Notes under the pieces: generated by a model | Seen by the model: the letters and a program-made list of their open reading frames with translations, nothing else | Told to the model about the DNA's origin: nothing | Databases searched by the model: none | Assembly (NCBI GenBank): GCA_016845175.1 | Contig: JAERTD010000028.1 | Location: 62,001 to 126,000, forward strand | DNA from: Bacteroidota bacterium | GTDB taxonomy: Bacteria > Bacteroidota > Bacteroidia > Bacteroidales > F082 | Direction of reading: 5' to 3' | Length of the DNA: 64,000 bases | Translations under genes and position numbers: made by a program | Shown here: piece by piece, positions 26,258-37,483 of the stretch | Position numbering within the stretch: position 1 is the stretch's first letter | Layout: each line of letters starts with the position of its first letter

Positions 26258-27610
26258 TTAGCGGGAAAAATGAGATTCCATTGTGTTGAGCAGTTCGCTT
26301 CTCAGTTGACTGAGCTTGTTGAATAGTGTAATCTCTCTTTTAAACAATTGATGCAGTTGCCAGTTTCTCACCAAGCTTCTGTAACATTTGACATAGCGCC
26401 AGGAGATCAGACTTAGCAATGGGATGGAAGCCACAAAGATTATGGCTGCCTGCCAGCTTAAGCCTATCCAAACTCCAGCAATAAACAATAAATAAGTTAA
26501 TGGAAAGATCAATAATGAAACCACATACTTTATGGAACTCTGAAATTGTGGATCCTTAATCTTGCCTGAAACCCTTACGCTTAGCTGAAAGGGTAGGAGG
26601 TTGATCAAAATACCCGGTAGAGCAGCTGCAAATCCCCATATCCTACCAAGGGAAGCCAGAAGCAGCAAAAACAGGCCTGTAGGTTTCTTTTTCATGTCGG
26701 AATCCATTAATTGGTGTTTGTCCAGAAGCTCCTTGTAGGATGCTGTCTTGTCCATGACTTCCGAAAACTGTTTGCTGTCAGTTTCCTGTAGATTGTTAAG
26801 TTGTTCGATTATGGCTTGTTGGGCTTTTATTTTGTGAGGTTGCTTGTTGTTTTTGAAAGGCTTTAATGTCACCATGGATTCCAGTAACACTTCTGTCAGA
26901 AGGCTGTAAAGCTCATAGTGTTCCTTGTCTTCTATGTTTATAATCAGGGGCTTCATGGCCTCGGATAAATCCGATTTGATATGATTGATGGCGATGGCGG
27001 CATCCTCTTGATATTCCTCCACATAATCAGCTACAGCAATGGGTTTGCCAAATTGTATGAAAAGTGTGGTCCTGAAGTTTTGATAATGCTCATATTCAAT
27101 TCCGACAGGTACCACCTGAATGCCCAATTTGAAATCGTTGGCTTCTTCAGCCTGGAAGGCAATACGGGCAAATCCCTTTTTCAGTGGCCTCAATCGTTTA
27201 AAACCTGAATGATTGCCTTCAGGTAAAATCACCAGCCCGTTGTGATTGTTGATGACATCTACAGTTTTCTTGAAGATGAGCTCATTTTTTTTCAATGTAT
27301 CATAACCATCCCGAATACGGTAAATGGGTAATATTTTAAGGAAGTAGAGAATGGAAGCGATGAAGTCCTTTTTAAAGATATCAGATCGGGCTAAGAAAAC
27401 CAATTGGTTTCTGATGGCAAATAATACAGCCAGGGCATCATTCAATGCATTCTGATGGTTGGGTGTGAAGATCAGGTGACCATTCTCGGGAATGTTTTCT
27501 CGGCCTTCAACTACTACTTTCTTATAATACACATGATTGTGCCAAAGCCCTGCAAACAGTTTCAAGGTTTTGTAACGAAATGATGCTTTTTCAATATTAT
27601 GAAAACCCAT
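26258..27610 (-). CDS. Lysophospholipid acyltransferase (PlsC-like) family protein
   Basis: The N-terminal 210 residues are an acyltransferase domain. The catalytic motif is NHQNALND (His52, Asp58), which has five rather than four residues between His and Asp, as in the AAK14816-like subgroup; the downstream VILPEGNHSGFKRLRPLKKG corresponds to the EGTRS acceptor motif. The C-terminal part has a helical region and about three membrane segments (residues 315-400), anchoring it to the inner membrane. It likely acylates a lysophospholipid or a related acceptor such as a glycine or ornithine lipid precursor; substrate uncertain. The symporter gene lies upstream on the same strand, ending 13 bases before this start. 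Confidence 0.87.
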   Translation of the reverse strand: MGFHNIEKASFRYKTLKLFAGLWHNHVYYKKVVVEGRENIPENGHLIFTPNHQNALNDALAVLFAIRNQLVFLARSDIFKKDFIASILYFLKILPIYRIRDGYDTLKKNELIFKKTVDVINNHNGLVILPEGNHSGFKRLRPLKKGFARIAFQAEEANDFKLGIQVVPVGIEYEHYQNFRTTLFIQFGKPIAVADYVEEYQEDAAIAINHIKSDLSEAMKPLIINIEDKEHYELYSLLTEVLLESMVTLKPFKNNKQPHKIKAQQAIIEQLNNLQETDSKQFSEVMDKTASYKELLDKHQLMDSDMKKKPTGLFLLLLASLGRIWGFAAALPGILINLLPFQLSVRVSGKIKDPQFQSSIKYVVSLLIFPLTYLLFIAGVWIGLSWQAAIIFVASIPLLSLISWRYVKCYRSLVRNWQLHQLFKREITLFNKLSQLRSELLNTMESHFSR

Positions 27611-27623
27611 GAATAACTTTGCT

Positions 27624-28604
27624 TTATGCTTCTACCTTCTCTTTTTGTTTACCAAACCCATAGGTGAAATTAGTCCAGAATCCTGCCATGGCCAGTCCGG
27701 AAAGTATGTGCCAGATACCCCACCAGGCAGCAACTATGGCCATGCCTCCCAATTCCATGTCCACCGGAAAAATTTTCGGATTAAAAATAAGCACTAGTGC
27801 CAGACCCGAATTTTGAATGCCGGTTTCTATGGCCAGGGTTTTTTTGTCAGCCAGTGGTCGTTTGAAAATCCTGCCCAGATAATAGCCACTACTTAAAGCC
27901 AAGGCATTGTGTATGAGGACGATTAGGAAAATATACTGGATGTAATCGATGAAATGATCGAAGTTGTTGAATAAAGCCATTAATACGATTACAGTAAAGG
28001 CTATAATTGAAAATCGTTTGATAGGTTTGATGAACTTTTCAGTTGTCTTTGGAAACTTTGTATTGATGAAGATGCCCAAGATCAATGGGATTCCCAGAAT
28101 AATAAAAACCGTTTGGAACATCTGAAACGCATCAATTTCCAGTGGTCGTACAAGGGTAGCTGCATCTGCTTTGGAATAGACATTAATAGCCATTTTTCCC
28201 CAGAATGAAAAGTTTAACGGGGTCATAATAACCGCGGATAATGTAGCAATGGCAGTTAAACTAACTGACAAGGCCACATTGGCTTTAGATAAAGAGGATA
28301 TGAAGTTTGAGATGTTTCCACCCGGGCATGCAGCTACCAAAATCATTCCCAACGCCATGGTGGGAGAGAGGTAATTTCGAAGGGCAACAGTAAGTAAAAA
28401 AGTCAAAAAAGGAAGCAATAAGAATTGCGAAAATACTCCGAGAAATGCTGATTTAGGATTTAAAATAAGTTTCTTAAAATGATCAATTTTAATTTCCAAA
28501 GCCACACCAAACATAATGATGGCAATGGCGATGTTAAGGGCATGAAGGCTTTCGGGACTAAAATTCAGGCGCACATGATCCAGTGCATAGAGCGTTTCCT
28601 GCAT
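27624..28604 (-). CDS. Bile acid:sodium symporter (BASS) family transporter
   Basis: The 326-residue protein has about ten membrane segments and the BASS-family cores: GMILVAACPGGNISNFISSLSKANVALSVSLTAIATL in the first sodium-binding crossing region and ETGIQNSGLALVLIFNPKIF in the second. Family members take up organic anions (bile acids, pantoate, pyruvate, sulfur compounds) with sodium; the substrate here is unknown and bile acids need not be relevant. It is co-directional with the acyltransferase gene 13 bases downstream, suggesting one transcript. The start at 28604 gives a complete first helix. Confidence 0.9.
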   Translation of the reverse strand: MQETLYALDHVRLNFSPESLHALNIAIAIIMFGVALEIKIDHFKKLILNPKSAFLGVFSQFLLLPFLTFLLTVALRNYLSPTMALGMILVAACPGGNISNFISSLSKANVALSVSLTAIATLSAVIMTPLNFSFWGKMAINVYSKADAATLVRPLEIDAFQMFQTVFIILGIPLILGIFINTKFPKTTEKFIKPIKRFSIIAFTVIVLMALFNNFDHFIDYIQYIFLIVLIHNALALSSGYYLGRIFKRPLADKKTLAIETGIQNSGLALVLIFNPKIFPVDMELGGMAIVAAWWGIWHILSGLAMAGFWTNFTYGFGKQKEKVEA

Positions 28605-28754
28605 AGTGGAATTTGGTCTTTAGTTGGTCTTGACAGCGAATATACAAATTTGCTTGAAATTGTTTTGGCCTCAGGCAACGCTGAGCCCCTTAAAAACTGT
28701 CTTAAGGTTATCAAACAGTCTTCATCGATTTGTGTCGAAAGGGCGCTAAAAGAT

Positions 28755-28762
28755 TACTTTTG
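28755..28762 (+). promoter_or_regulatory. Bacteroidota -7 box (TACTTTTG) for the DUF5723 gene
   Basis: TAnnTTTG match 35 bases before the ATG at 28798; a TTG sits 22 bases upstream of the box, slightly beyond ideal spacing. Confidence 0.5.
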
Positions 28763-28797
28763 CCGTTTCTTTTTTATTACCACTCGACTTCAATTAA

Positions 28798-30327
28798 ATG
28801 ATTAAACCAATTGTGAAGAAATATGTAGCGTTTAGCTGCCTCTTAATGAGTTACTTATTGTCAGGCTCAGGACTGAGCGCTCAGGAGATGCTTGGTGTGA
28901 CACTGGGAAATTACAGTGGCTCTGCTTCCATAATGGTTAATCCTGCCATGATGGTGAATTCAAAACTTTACGCCGATTTCAATCTTGTTTCTGCTGATGT
29001 TTTCATCAGGAATAATTTTGCCTATATACCCTCTTCAGACGCTAGTATTTATGACCTATTACAATCGAACCCAGATTTACCTGAATATGGCCCTGACAAC
29101 AACAACTTTTTGTATTACGATAATACACAAACCAAGTTTACGACCGCCAACATAAGAGCCATGGGCCCCTCAGCTATGGTTCAGGTAGGTGAGCATGCTT
29201 TTGGTTTAAACACTGCGGTCAGGTATTTTGCTTCAGGTAATAACATTCCCTGGGAAATTCCTGTTTTTGCTTATGAAGGCATAAAATACGGTCCCTTACA
29301 TAATATAAACTTTAAAAACTACGATCTGGATTTTTCAACAACTGCCTGGGCTGAGATCGGCCTGAGCTATGCCCATAATGTGTATCGTTTCCTTGATAAT
29401 CAGGTAAGCGTGGGAATAAGTGTGAAGTATTTGATAGGCTATAGTGGTGCCTATGCCTCCAGCGAAAATGTGGATTATATTGTTCAGAATGATAGTGTGA
29501 TTATCATCAATAATATGAATGCCGAATTGGGACTTTCTTTGCCAGTGGATTATAATACAAACGATTTTCCAGATGGCGGACCCTTATTCAAGGGCAGTGG
29601 ACTAGGTGTGGATTTGGGTATGGTGTATACCAAGATGCGGAAGATTGATAAAAACAACTGGCGGGGAAGCCGTTTGTGTGCTCAGGAGTATGACGATTAT
29701 ATCTACCGACTGGGTGTTTCCATACTTGATATAGGTCGGGTGAAGTATAAGAACAATACACAGTTGCATCAATTCAATGATGCTGCCGTGTACTGGGAAA
29801 ATTTCGACACTACAAACTTTTCAAATGTGAATCAGCTGATGGGCGAACTCAGTGAACTGTTTTATGGAGATCCCAGTGCTACATTGCAATCCACTACCAT
29901 GAAAATTGGATTACCCACAGCCCTGAGTGTGCAATTCGACTACCATCATTATAAAAACTTATACCTTGGTGTTTACTGGATACAACCCATACGACTCAAT
30001 AATCACACACTTCGCCGCCCGGCACAATTGGCAGTTGTACCCAGGTATGAGTCCAAATGGCTCGAATTAAGTTTGCCCGTATCCTTGAACGAATACCGCT
30101 ACCCAAGAATTGGGTTCGCTGCACGGCTGGCTTTCTTTACCATTGGTACTGAACGATTGGGAACATGGCTGGGAATGGCTGATTTAAATGGTTTGGATAT
30201 CTATGCATCCATTAAGTTTAATTTCGGCAAGGGTAGTTGCAGAGACCGTAGTCCAAGCCATTGTATCAACAATGAGTATGGATACAGTAAAAAACAGCGT
30301 CAGATGTTCAGAAAGCGATTTAAGTAG
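28798..30327 (+). CDS. DUF5723 family outer membrane protein
   Basis: A signal peptide (to about GLSAQ) is followed by the start typical of DUF5723: EMLGVTLGNYSGSASIMVNPAMM, then long alternating aromatic/polar strands (LDFSTTAWAEIGLSYAHNVY, NQVSVGISVKYLIGYSG) and a C-terminal barrel strand pattern (GLDIYASIKFNFGKG). The family resembles FadL/PorV-like outer-membrane barrels and is widespread in Bacteroidota without known function. The last 25 residues are basic (KKQRQMFRKRF) and lie beyond the predicted final strand, probably periplasmic. It is a single gene, convergent with the permease gene 40 bases downstream. Confidence 0.85.
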   Translation: MIKPIVKKYVAFSCLLMSYLLSGSGLSAQEMLGVTLGNYSGSASIMVNPAMMVNSKLYADFNLVSADVFIRNNFAYIPSSDASIYDLLQSNPDLPEYGPDNNNFLYYDNTQTKFTTANIRAMGPSAMVQVGEHAFGLNTAVRYFASGNNIPWEIPVFAYEGIKYGPLHNINFKNYDLDFSTTAWAEIGLSYAHNVYRFLDNQVSVGISVKYLIGYSGAYASSENVDYIVQNDSVIIINNMNAELGLSLPVDYNTNDFPDGGPLFKGSGLGVDLGMVYTKMRKIDKNNWRGSRLCAQEYDDYIYRLGVSILDIGRVKYKNNTQLHQFNDAAVYWENFDTTNFSNVNQLMGELSELFYGDPSATLQSTTMKIGLPTALSVQFDYHHYKNLYLGVYWIQPIRLNNHTLRRPAQLAVVPRYESKWLELSLPVSLNEYRYPRIGFAARLAFFTIGTERLGTWLGMADLNGLDIYASIKFNFGKGSCRDRSPSHCINNEYGYSKKQRQMFRKRFK

Positions 30328-30367
30328 TTCTTAGGAATATTATTGCCCGCCAAAGTCTCAGTTTCCA

Positions 30368-31579
30368 TTATTCTATTCTTACATCAAGCGCATCCCGCAA
30401 GCCATTGCCCAGGGTCATGAATGCCAGAACAAGTACAACAATGGCGAGACCGGGAATAATGGCCAGATAGGCCGAATCAAGAATGATAAAACTGTAGTAT
30501 TCTTTGATCATGCTGCCCCATGAAGGCATGGGTGGTTGTACACCTATTCCCAAAAAGCTTAACCCTGCTTCAATGAGGATGGCCGCTGCAAAATTGGCTG
30601 CAGAAATCACAATCACCGGACTGAGAATATTAGGTAAGATGTGCTTGCTGATGATTCTAAAATTGGAAAAACCCAGAGCGAATCCTGCTTCCACAAATTC
30701 TTTTTCTCTGATGCTAAGAATCTGACCTCTGACCACCCTGGCAACCTCTACCCACATGGTGAGGCCAACAGCCACAAAAATTTGCCAAAAACCTCTGCCT
30801 AAGGCAAATGTGATGGCTATCACGAGTAATAGGGTGGGGATGGACCAAACCACATTGATAAACCACATAATGAGATCATCTACCCAACCCTTGAAAAAAC
30901 CGGACAGCGAACCCAACAATATTCCTACAATAAGTGAAATTCCAACAGCAATAAAACCTACAGACATGCTAACCCTACTGCCAATGATTAGTCGGCTCAA
31001 TAAATCCCTCCCAAACTGATCGGTGCCCAACAAATAGCTCTGGTTCCGAATATGGTCCTCCTGGATTTGTTTTTGAAGATCCGAGATATGGGTGTGTATA
31101 AGCTGTCCACCGACAGTGGTAAAGCTTATTTCCTCTTCCTTACTCACAATTGTGCCTTTCAATGGGTAGATGACATCCACAAGGTGATATTGTTCGGATA
31201 AACCTCTGCCTTCAGGATCAAAAACAGTTAATTTAATAGAGTCTTTTATGAAGCTGTATGAAGTAATGGGGATAAAGGTGTGTTCAGGAGTTCTTCCAAA
31301 TAGCATGGTGGAAAGCCAGGAAGACGATTGGATTTCCTGGTTTTTCCTGATAAGCAGCTCCTGTACGGTGAAGCCCGGCTTTTGGGTATTTATTTCCAGG
31401 GTTTGGAGATTGGCATTGGGGCTTTTGTCTATGGTAATCAGGTAACCGGAAAGTGCAATAAGTATGGTGATAATAATAACGATGAAGGCTGCCATTGCTG
31501 TTTTGTCAGTCTGGAATTTTATCCAGGCCAAGCGACTTAAGGAACCCGAAGCAACGTATTTCTTTTTCTTGAATAGCAC
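30368..31579 (-). CDS. OppC/DppC-type ABC transporter permease with large extracytoplasmic insertion
   Basis: The C-terminal 220 residues are a binding-protein-dependent permease domain with five to six membrane helices and the cytoplasmic EAA loop EAGFALGFSNFRIISKHILPN, which docks the ATPase; the motif LLGTDQFGRDLLSRLIIGSR before the second helix is typical of OppC/DppC peptide-transporter permeases. One helix lies near the N-terminus (28-50). Between it and LLGTDQFGR are about 130 residues, far more than the 30-50 usual in OppC, containing beta-rich sequence. No partner permease, ATPase or binding protein gene is adjacent, so the rest of the transporter must be elsewhere. Substrate is probably peptides. 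Confidence 0.88.
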   Translation of the reverse strand: MLFKKKKYVASGSLSRLAWIKFQTDKTAMAAFIVIIITILIALSGYLITIDKSPNANLQTLEINTQKPGFTVQELLIRKNQEIQSSSWLSTMLFGRTPEHTFIPITSYSFIKDSIKLTVFDPEGRGLSEQYHLVDVIYPLKGTIVSKEEEISFTTVGGQLIHTHISDLQKQIQEDHIRNQSYLLGTDQFGRDLLSRLIIGSRVSMSVGFIAVGISLIVGILLGSLSGFFKGWVDDLIMWFINVVWSIPTLLLVIAITFALGRGFWQIFVAVGLTMWVEVARVVRGQILSIREKEFVEAGFALGFSNFRIISKHILPNILSPVIVISAANFAAAILIEAGLSFLGIGVQPPMPSWGSMIKEYYSFIILDSAYLAIIPGLAIVVLVLAFMTLGNGLRDALDVRIE

Positions 31580-31660
31580 GCCTTCAAATGTAAAAAATAT
31601 AAGCGTCTGAAATGTCTTGTGAAAAAAAGAGGAAAAGATTTACAACTTTTAAAAATATTG

Positions 31661-31668
31661 TATATTTG
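31661..31668 (+). promoter_or_regulatory. Promoter -7 box (TATATTTG) for tRNA-His
   Basis: Exact TAnnTTTG match 12 bases before tRNA-His, with a near -33 element (TTTACA) 19 bases upstream of the box, close to the Bacteroidota optimum. Confidence 0.65.
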
Positions 31669-31680
31669 CAGCCCCAAAAC

Positions 31681-31755
31681 GGTAGATGTAGCTCAGTTGG
31701 TTAGAGCACTAGATTGTGGTTCTAGGGGTCGCCGGTTCAAATCCGGTCTTCTACC
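31681..31755 (+). tRNA. tRNA-His (anticodon GUG)
   Basis: The cloverleaf is complete: an encoded G at -1 opposite C73 (the histidine identity pair), acceptor stem with one T-T mismatch, D arm GCTCAGTTGGTTAGAGC, anticodon loop TTGTGGT closed by CTAGA/TCTAG (anticodon GTG) and T arm CCGGTTCAAATCCGG. CCA is not encoded. A strong terminator follows at 31766. Confidence 0.97.
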
Positions 31756-31765
31756 CAAAATAAAA

Positions 31766-31795
31766 GGAAGTTGTACACTACAACTTCCTTTTTTT
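31766..31795 (+). terminator. Rho-independent terminator of tRNA-His
   Basis: GGAAGTTGTA pairs perfectly with TACAACTTCC (ten pairs) around a CAC loop, followed by seven T residues, 11 bases after the tRNA. Confidence 0.93.
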
Positions 31796-31851
31796 ATTTG
31801 ATGTGAGAATCATTCTGTTTAGGGTTGAAGGGAGGAATATACCATCTGGTA

Positions 31852-32271
31852 TTATTTGCGCTTGCTAACAATGCGACCAGCTATCCAGCCCATAGGAAGG
31901 TAGGCCAGCAAGAGATCGAGCACTGTAAACCAAATTGGGCCACCAATCATCCAAATATTGGCTATGCCACCAACGAGGAAAAATATGCCAATGCCCATGG
32001 CAAACCACATCTTATTGTTGGCGGCAGTTACTCCGGCTATCAAAGCGCCGGCCAAAGTACCCAGAGCATGGGCCAGGAATGGAAAAATGAAATGCCTGAA
32101 TTCAAACAGATGCATAGAAGCTTTTAAACTCTCAGAATTACTCACATCTACGCCATCTGGTGGAGGAATAACATTTCCCCCAAGTATTACCAATCCCATA
32201 TTAACAATACTACCGGTGATAATCCCGGCAAAAACAGCAAGAATATTTCGTACAATCGGATTCATCGTCAT
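31852..32271 (-). CDS. Small membrane protein, unknown function
   Basis: The 139-residue protein has four predicted membrane segments: NILAVFAGIITGSIVNMGLVILGG, a FIFPFLAHALGTLAGALIAG stretch, a MGIGIFFLVGGIANIWMIGG stretch and VLDLLLAYLPMGWIAGRI. An extracytoplasmic loop of about 25 polar residues (IPPPDGVDVSNSESLKA) sits between the first two. The C-terminus is basic (VSKRK), consistent with a cytoplasmic end. This looks like a small conserved inner-membrane protein family seen in Bacteroidota and other marine bacteria. I cannot assign a role. It is divergent from the exported protein gene at 32437. Confidence 0.78.
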   Translation of the reverse strand: MTMNPIVRNILAVFAGIITGSIVNMGLVILGGNVIPPPDGVDVSNSESLKASMHLFEFRHFIFPFLAHALGTLAGALIAGVTAANNKMWFAMGIGIFFLVGGIANIWMIGGPIWFTVLDLLLAYLPMGWIAGRIVSKRK

Positions 32272-32397
32272 TTGTTTAGTTAAGAATATCGTAAGATGTT
32301 GACTAAAATAGTTTTTTTTCTGAACTTTTGTTTTGAAGGAAGTTCAGTTGCCCACTGGATTTTTAAGGAATTGGGTGTTTTTAAGAACGGAAATATT

Positions 32398-32405
32398 TAT
32401 TTTTG
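32398..32405 (+). promoter_or_regulatory. Bacteroidota -7 box (TATTTTTG) for the exported barrel protein
   Basis: TAnnTTTG match 31 bases before the ATG at 32437. Confidence 0.5.
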
Positions 32406-32436
32406 ACATTCGAAAACTTACATTGCAATAAAGCAT

Positions 32437-33300
32437 ATGAAACGCTTGCTGTTAGCTTTCCTTATAATTTTTCTGGTAACCACATTAGCGGCACAGGATA
32501 CATTATCACGTCGTGAGAGGAAAAAACCGTTTAAAAACTATTTATTGGAGGACAGGCCATGGACTTTGGAGCTCCCGCTTTGGCTGCCGGGTTATGTTGG
32601 ATCGTTTGCCTATGGTGATGTAAGTGTTGAAGGAGAAGATGGTGTTGACCCTGAGCATCCCATAGAACCTCCACCACCATGGGATCCCGGTGGTATACTG
32701 TCACGTATATTTACCCAGGAATGGTATTTGAAATTTTTCTTCATCACACGCTTAGCATATGAGAATGACCGGTTTGAAGCTCAGTTTGAAGCTTTATCCG
32801 GAGCCGTTGGAACATCCATAAAATTTAAAGCAAACAACAATGAAATAGTAAATGTTAACTTCCGGACTACCAATTTAAGACTTTTCGGAGGCTATGAAGT
32901 ATTTCAGTACAAATCCAACAATAAGAGATTTCAATATGAGTTATTCGCCTATGCAGGGGTAAGGTCTCATTTTCATAAGGTATATTCGGACCTCAATAAC
33001 ACTGTCAATAGACTGGATATAAACCCAATATGGATAGAGCCAATCATAGGGATTCAGAATCAATTTACCTTCAAACGATGGTATATGATTCTTCAGGGTG
33101 ATTATGGCGGTTTGTTAATTGATTCAAAATACTCTATGCAAATTTCAGCTTATGCTTATTACCGGACTGGAAAAGTGTTTTCATTGAAAACGGGTTGGAA
33201 CCACTTGTCATTGAACCATAAGGGAGTTTTTCAAGGGGAGGATTATCGCATAAGGGCAACTTTTTCCGGACCCAGTGTAGCAGCTGTTTTTCATTTCTGA
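32437..33300 (+). CDS. Exported putative outer-membrane beta-barrel protein
   Basis: A signal peptide (to about LAAQD) is followed by a basic stretch LSRRERKKPF and a proline-rich region (PEHPIEPPPPWDPGG) before a run of aromatic-alternating strands: EWYLKFFFITRLAYEND, FEAQFEALSGAVGTSIKF, RTTNLRLFGGYEVFQY, YELFAYAGVRSHF, KRWYMILQGDYGGLL and a C-terminal strand ending AAVFHF. A C-terminal Phe is the classic BAM signal for outer-membrane insertion. About 10-12 strands can be counted, suggesting a small closed barrel. No named family is recognised. It stands alone with its own promoter box; function is unknown. Confidence 0.77.
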   Translation: MKRLLLAFLIIFLVTTLAAQDTLSRRERKKPFKNYLLEDRPWTLELPLWLPGYVGSFAYGDVSVEGEDGVDPEHPIEPPPPWDPGGILSRIFTQEWYLKFFFITRLAYENDRFEAQFEALSGAVGTSIKFKANNNEIVNVNFRTTNLRLFGGYEVFQYKSNNKRFQYELFAYAGVRSHFHKVYSDLNNTVNRLDINPIWIEPIIGIQNQFTFKRWYMILQGDYGGLLIDSKYSMQISAYAYYRTGKVFSLKTGWNHLSLNHKGVFQGEDYRIRATFSGPSVAAVFHF

Positions 33301-33496
33301 TGGTAGGGACACGTGGTATCTTTCAAGCTATTTTTCTTCCATTCTGATGCTAAGATTTTAGACCCTTCAGTAGATCTCAAAAAAAGAAGAATGCTTTCCT
33401 GTCAATATTTTAGGACTTGATATTGTCGCCTTATCATGGTATGACCTACGCGGTCAGGATTATACAGCGGTTTCTTTATATAAATCGGAATTGTTG

Positions 33497-33504
33497 TACT
33501 TTTG
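33497..33504 (+). promoter_or_regulatory. Bacteroidota -7 box (TACTTTTG) for the acyl-CoA ligase
   Basis: TAnnTTTG match 19 bases before the ATG at 33524. Confidence 0.55.
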
Positions 33505-33523
33505 AGCTACCTAAATTTTACCA

Positions 33524-35179
33524 ATGTTAGAATTCCCGCGTTTGACCTTAGACGCTCTGTTGGAGCAATCCGTTAAAGCATTTGATCAAAACCCTGCAGT
33601 TGCCTTTGTTGATGAGGCAGCATTAAACTATAAAGAGTTCAATGAATACCGTCTTTCGCTGATGGCATTGATTGAATCTTTGGATATTCATGCCGGAGAC
33701 AGAGTCGCCTTATTAAGCTCAAATATGCCCAATTGGGGCATTACTTATTTTGCTATTGCCTCAATGGGAGCCATTGTTGTACCCATATTACCCGATTTTA
33801 GCGAGCTGGAAATTGAAAATGTTTTGCAACATTCTGAATCCAAAGCCATTTTTGTGTCTTCAGGACTGAATCACAAAATCAGCTCCCTTAATTTCGATTT
33901 TCTTGAACATCGCATTCTTATTGATGACTTTAGCCTGTTGGGAACAAACAAGACTAATGTAGCCTTTGAGTTAGGAAGTCAACCAATATCCAGACCTGCG
34001 CTTAGTGAAGATGACCTGGCCGTAATCATCTATACATCAGGAACTACAGGTAAGTCCAAGGGCGTAATGCTATCCCATAAAAATATTTGCTCCAATGCTG
34101 TAGCTTGCCGGAAGGTGCAGGAAATAGTGCCCGGAGATCGCTTCTTGTCGGTATTACCTTTATCCCATACCTATGAAAACACCATTGGTTTTATTCTACC
34201 ATTGATTTGCGGTGCCACCATATATTATTTACAGAAACCACCCACGCCTGCAGTTTTGCTGCCGGCTCTGGCAAGTGTAAAGCCTAGCCTGATGTTGACG
34301 GTTCCTCTGATTATTGAAAAGATCTACAGAGGAAAAGTATTGCCCAACTTCAAAAAAAGTGCCCTGACCCGCACATTATATGCATTTCCTCCCCTTCGAA
34401 AGAAGTTTAACCGAATAGCAGGAAAGAAATTAATGCAAACCTTTGGCGGTGAATTAAAATTCTTTGGTATAGGTGGTGCCAAATTGGATAAAACAGTGGA
34501 GAAATTTTTAAGAGAGGCCAGATTCCCATATGCCATTGGTTATGGCCTGACAGAAACCTCTCCTTTGCTGGCTGGGGTGAATGCTGAACATACCCGTTTC
34601 CAGTCAACCGGTCCAGCTGTTGATGGTGTACAACTAAAAATTAATGAACCTGGTAAACTGACAGGGGAAGGGGAAATATGGGCAAAAGGCCCCAATGTGA
34701 TGAAGGGTTATTATAAAGAGCCTGAACTAACCAAAGAAGTGCTTTCTGAGGATGGTTGGTTTAAAACTGGTGACTTGGGTATATTGGATGATTCCAATTA
34801 TCTGTACATCAGAGGTCGTAGTAAAAATGTCATCATCGGCCCTGGTGGAGAGAATATTTTCCCTGAAGATATCGAATCGGTAATTAATAACTTTAAACAT
34901 GTAGCCGAATCCTTGGTGATCCAGCAAAAGGGAAAACTGGTGGCCATGGTTCATTTTAACCGGGAAGAAATATCAGATAAATACCACCATATGAAGGATG
35001 AATTTTCCGAATATGTGGAGGATAAATGTGAAGAGCTTCGAAAGGAATTGCATGACTATGTGAATGCTAGGGTGAATAAATTCTCAAAAGTTCAGAAGGT
35101 GATGCTTCAGAAAGAAGAGTTTGTAAAAACGGCCACTAAAAAAATCAAACGATTTCTGTATTCCGGTAGCACCGCTTAA
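33524..35179 (+). CDS. Long-chain acyl-CoA ligase (AMP-binding family)
   Basis: The protein carries the adenylate-forming motifs in order: AVIIYTSGTTGKSKGVMLSH (ATP P-loop, about residues 168-187), the IGYGLTETSPLLAG loop, GWFKTGDLG and RSKNVIIGPGGENIFPEDIES in the hinge, and a C-terminal KTATKKIKRF that would supply the catalytic lysine. It activates a fatty acid to acyl-AMP and then acyl-CoA. The 551-residue length is close to the FadD/LC-FACS class. It is monocistronic, flanked downstream by a bidirectional terminator shared with gyrB. Chain length preference is unknown. Confidence 0.92.
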   Translation: MLEFPRLTLDALLEQSVKAFDQNPAVAFVDEAALNYKEFNEYRLSLMALIESLDIHAGDRVALLSSNMPNWGITYFAIASMGAIVVPILPDFSELEIENVLQHSESKAIFVSSGLNHKISSLNFDFLEHRILIDDFSLLGTNKTNVAFELGSQPISRPALSEDDLAVIIYTSGTTGKSKGVMLSHKNICSNAVACRKVQEIVPGDRFLSVLPLSHTYENTIGFILPLICGATIYYLQKPPTPAVLLPALASVKPSLMLTVPLIIEKIYRGKVLPNFKKSALTRTLYAFPPLRKKFNRIAGKKLMQTFGGELKFFGIGGAKLDKTVEKFLREARFPYAIGYGLTETSPLLAGVNAEHTRFQSTGPAVDGVQLKINEPGKLTGEGEIWAKGPNVMKGYYKEPELTKEVLSEDGWFKTGDLGILDDSNYLYIRGRSKNVIIGPGGENIFPEDIESVINNFKHVAESLVIQQKGKLVAMVHFNREEISDKYHHMKDEFSEYVEDKCEELRKELHDYVNARVNKFSKVQKVMLQKEEFVKTATKKIKRFLYSGSTA

Positions 35180-35203
35180 ACAATATGAGATACATGAATA
35201 CAC

Positions 35204-35236
35204 AAAAAAAACCGGTTCTTTAAAACCGTTTTTTTT
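35204..35236. terminator. Bidirectional terminator between the acyl-CoA ligase and gyrB
   Basis: CGGTT pairs with AACCG in a short hairpin that has eight T residues after it on the plus strand and eight A residues before it, so it can end both convergent transcripts. Confidence 0.75.
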
Positions 35237-35255
35237 ATTTTCTAAGATTCAATGC

Positions 35256-37244
<1,989 letters not shown>

Positions 37245-37257
37245 TTAAAATAACACG

Positions 37258-37265
37258 CAAATTTA
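37258..37265 (-). promoter_or_regulatory. Bacteroidota -7 box (TAAATTTG) for gyrB
   Basis: Minus-strand TAnnTTTG match 37 bases before the gyrB start; no good -33 TTG at the expected distance. Confidence 0.5.
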
Positions 37266-37483
37266 CACAAAAAACCACTCCCTTTTGCATTGGAATGTGT
37301 GCCAATGTCCGAAGTTATTAACAGTCTGATATTAGGAATGATGTGTGCTGTAATCAGCTAAAAAAATATACCAAAAAATGGAGTTCTTATCGTATTCTTT
37401 CAATAAGCCCTCCGGAAGCTGCAAAATGTCATAAAAAAACAAACCTGCGATGAGCCGTTTTATAGATCATAAATCCTGTTTTT

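Noticed and set aside
31619-31801. 60-codon reading frame spanning tRNA-His
   Set aside because: It runs through the tRNA and the terminator hairpin, so it cannot be a gene.
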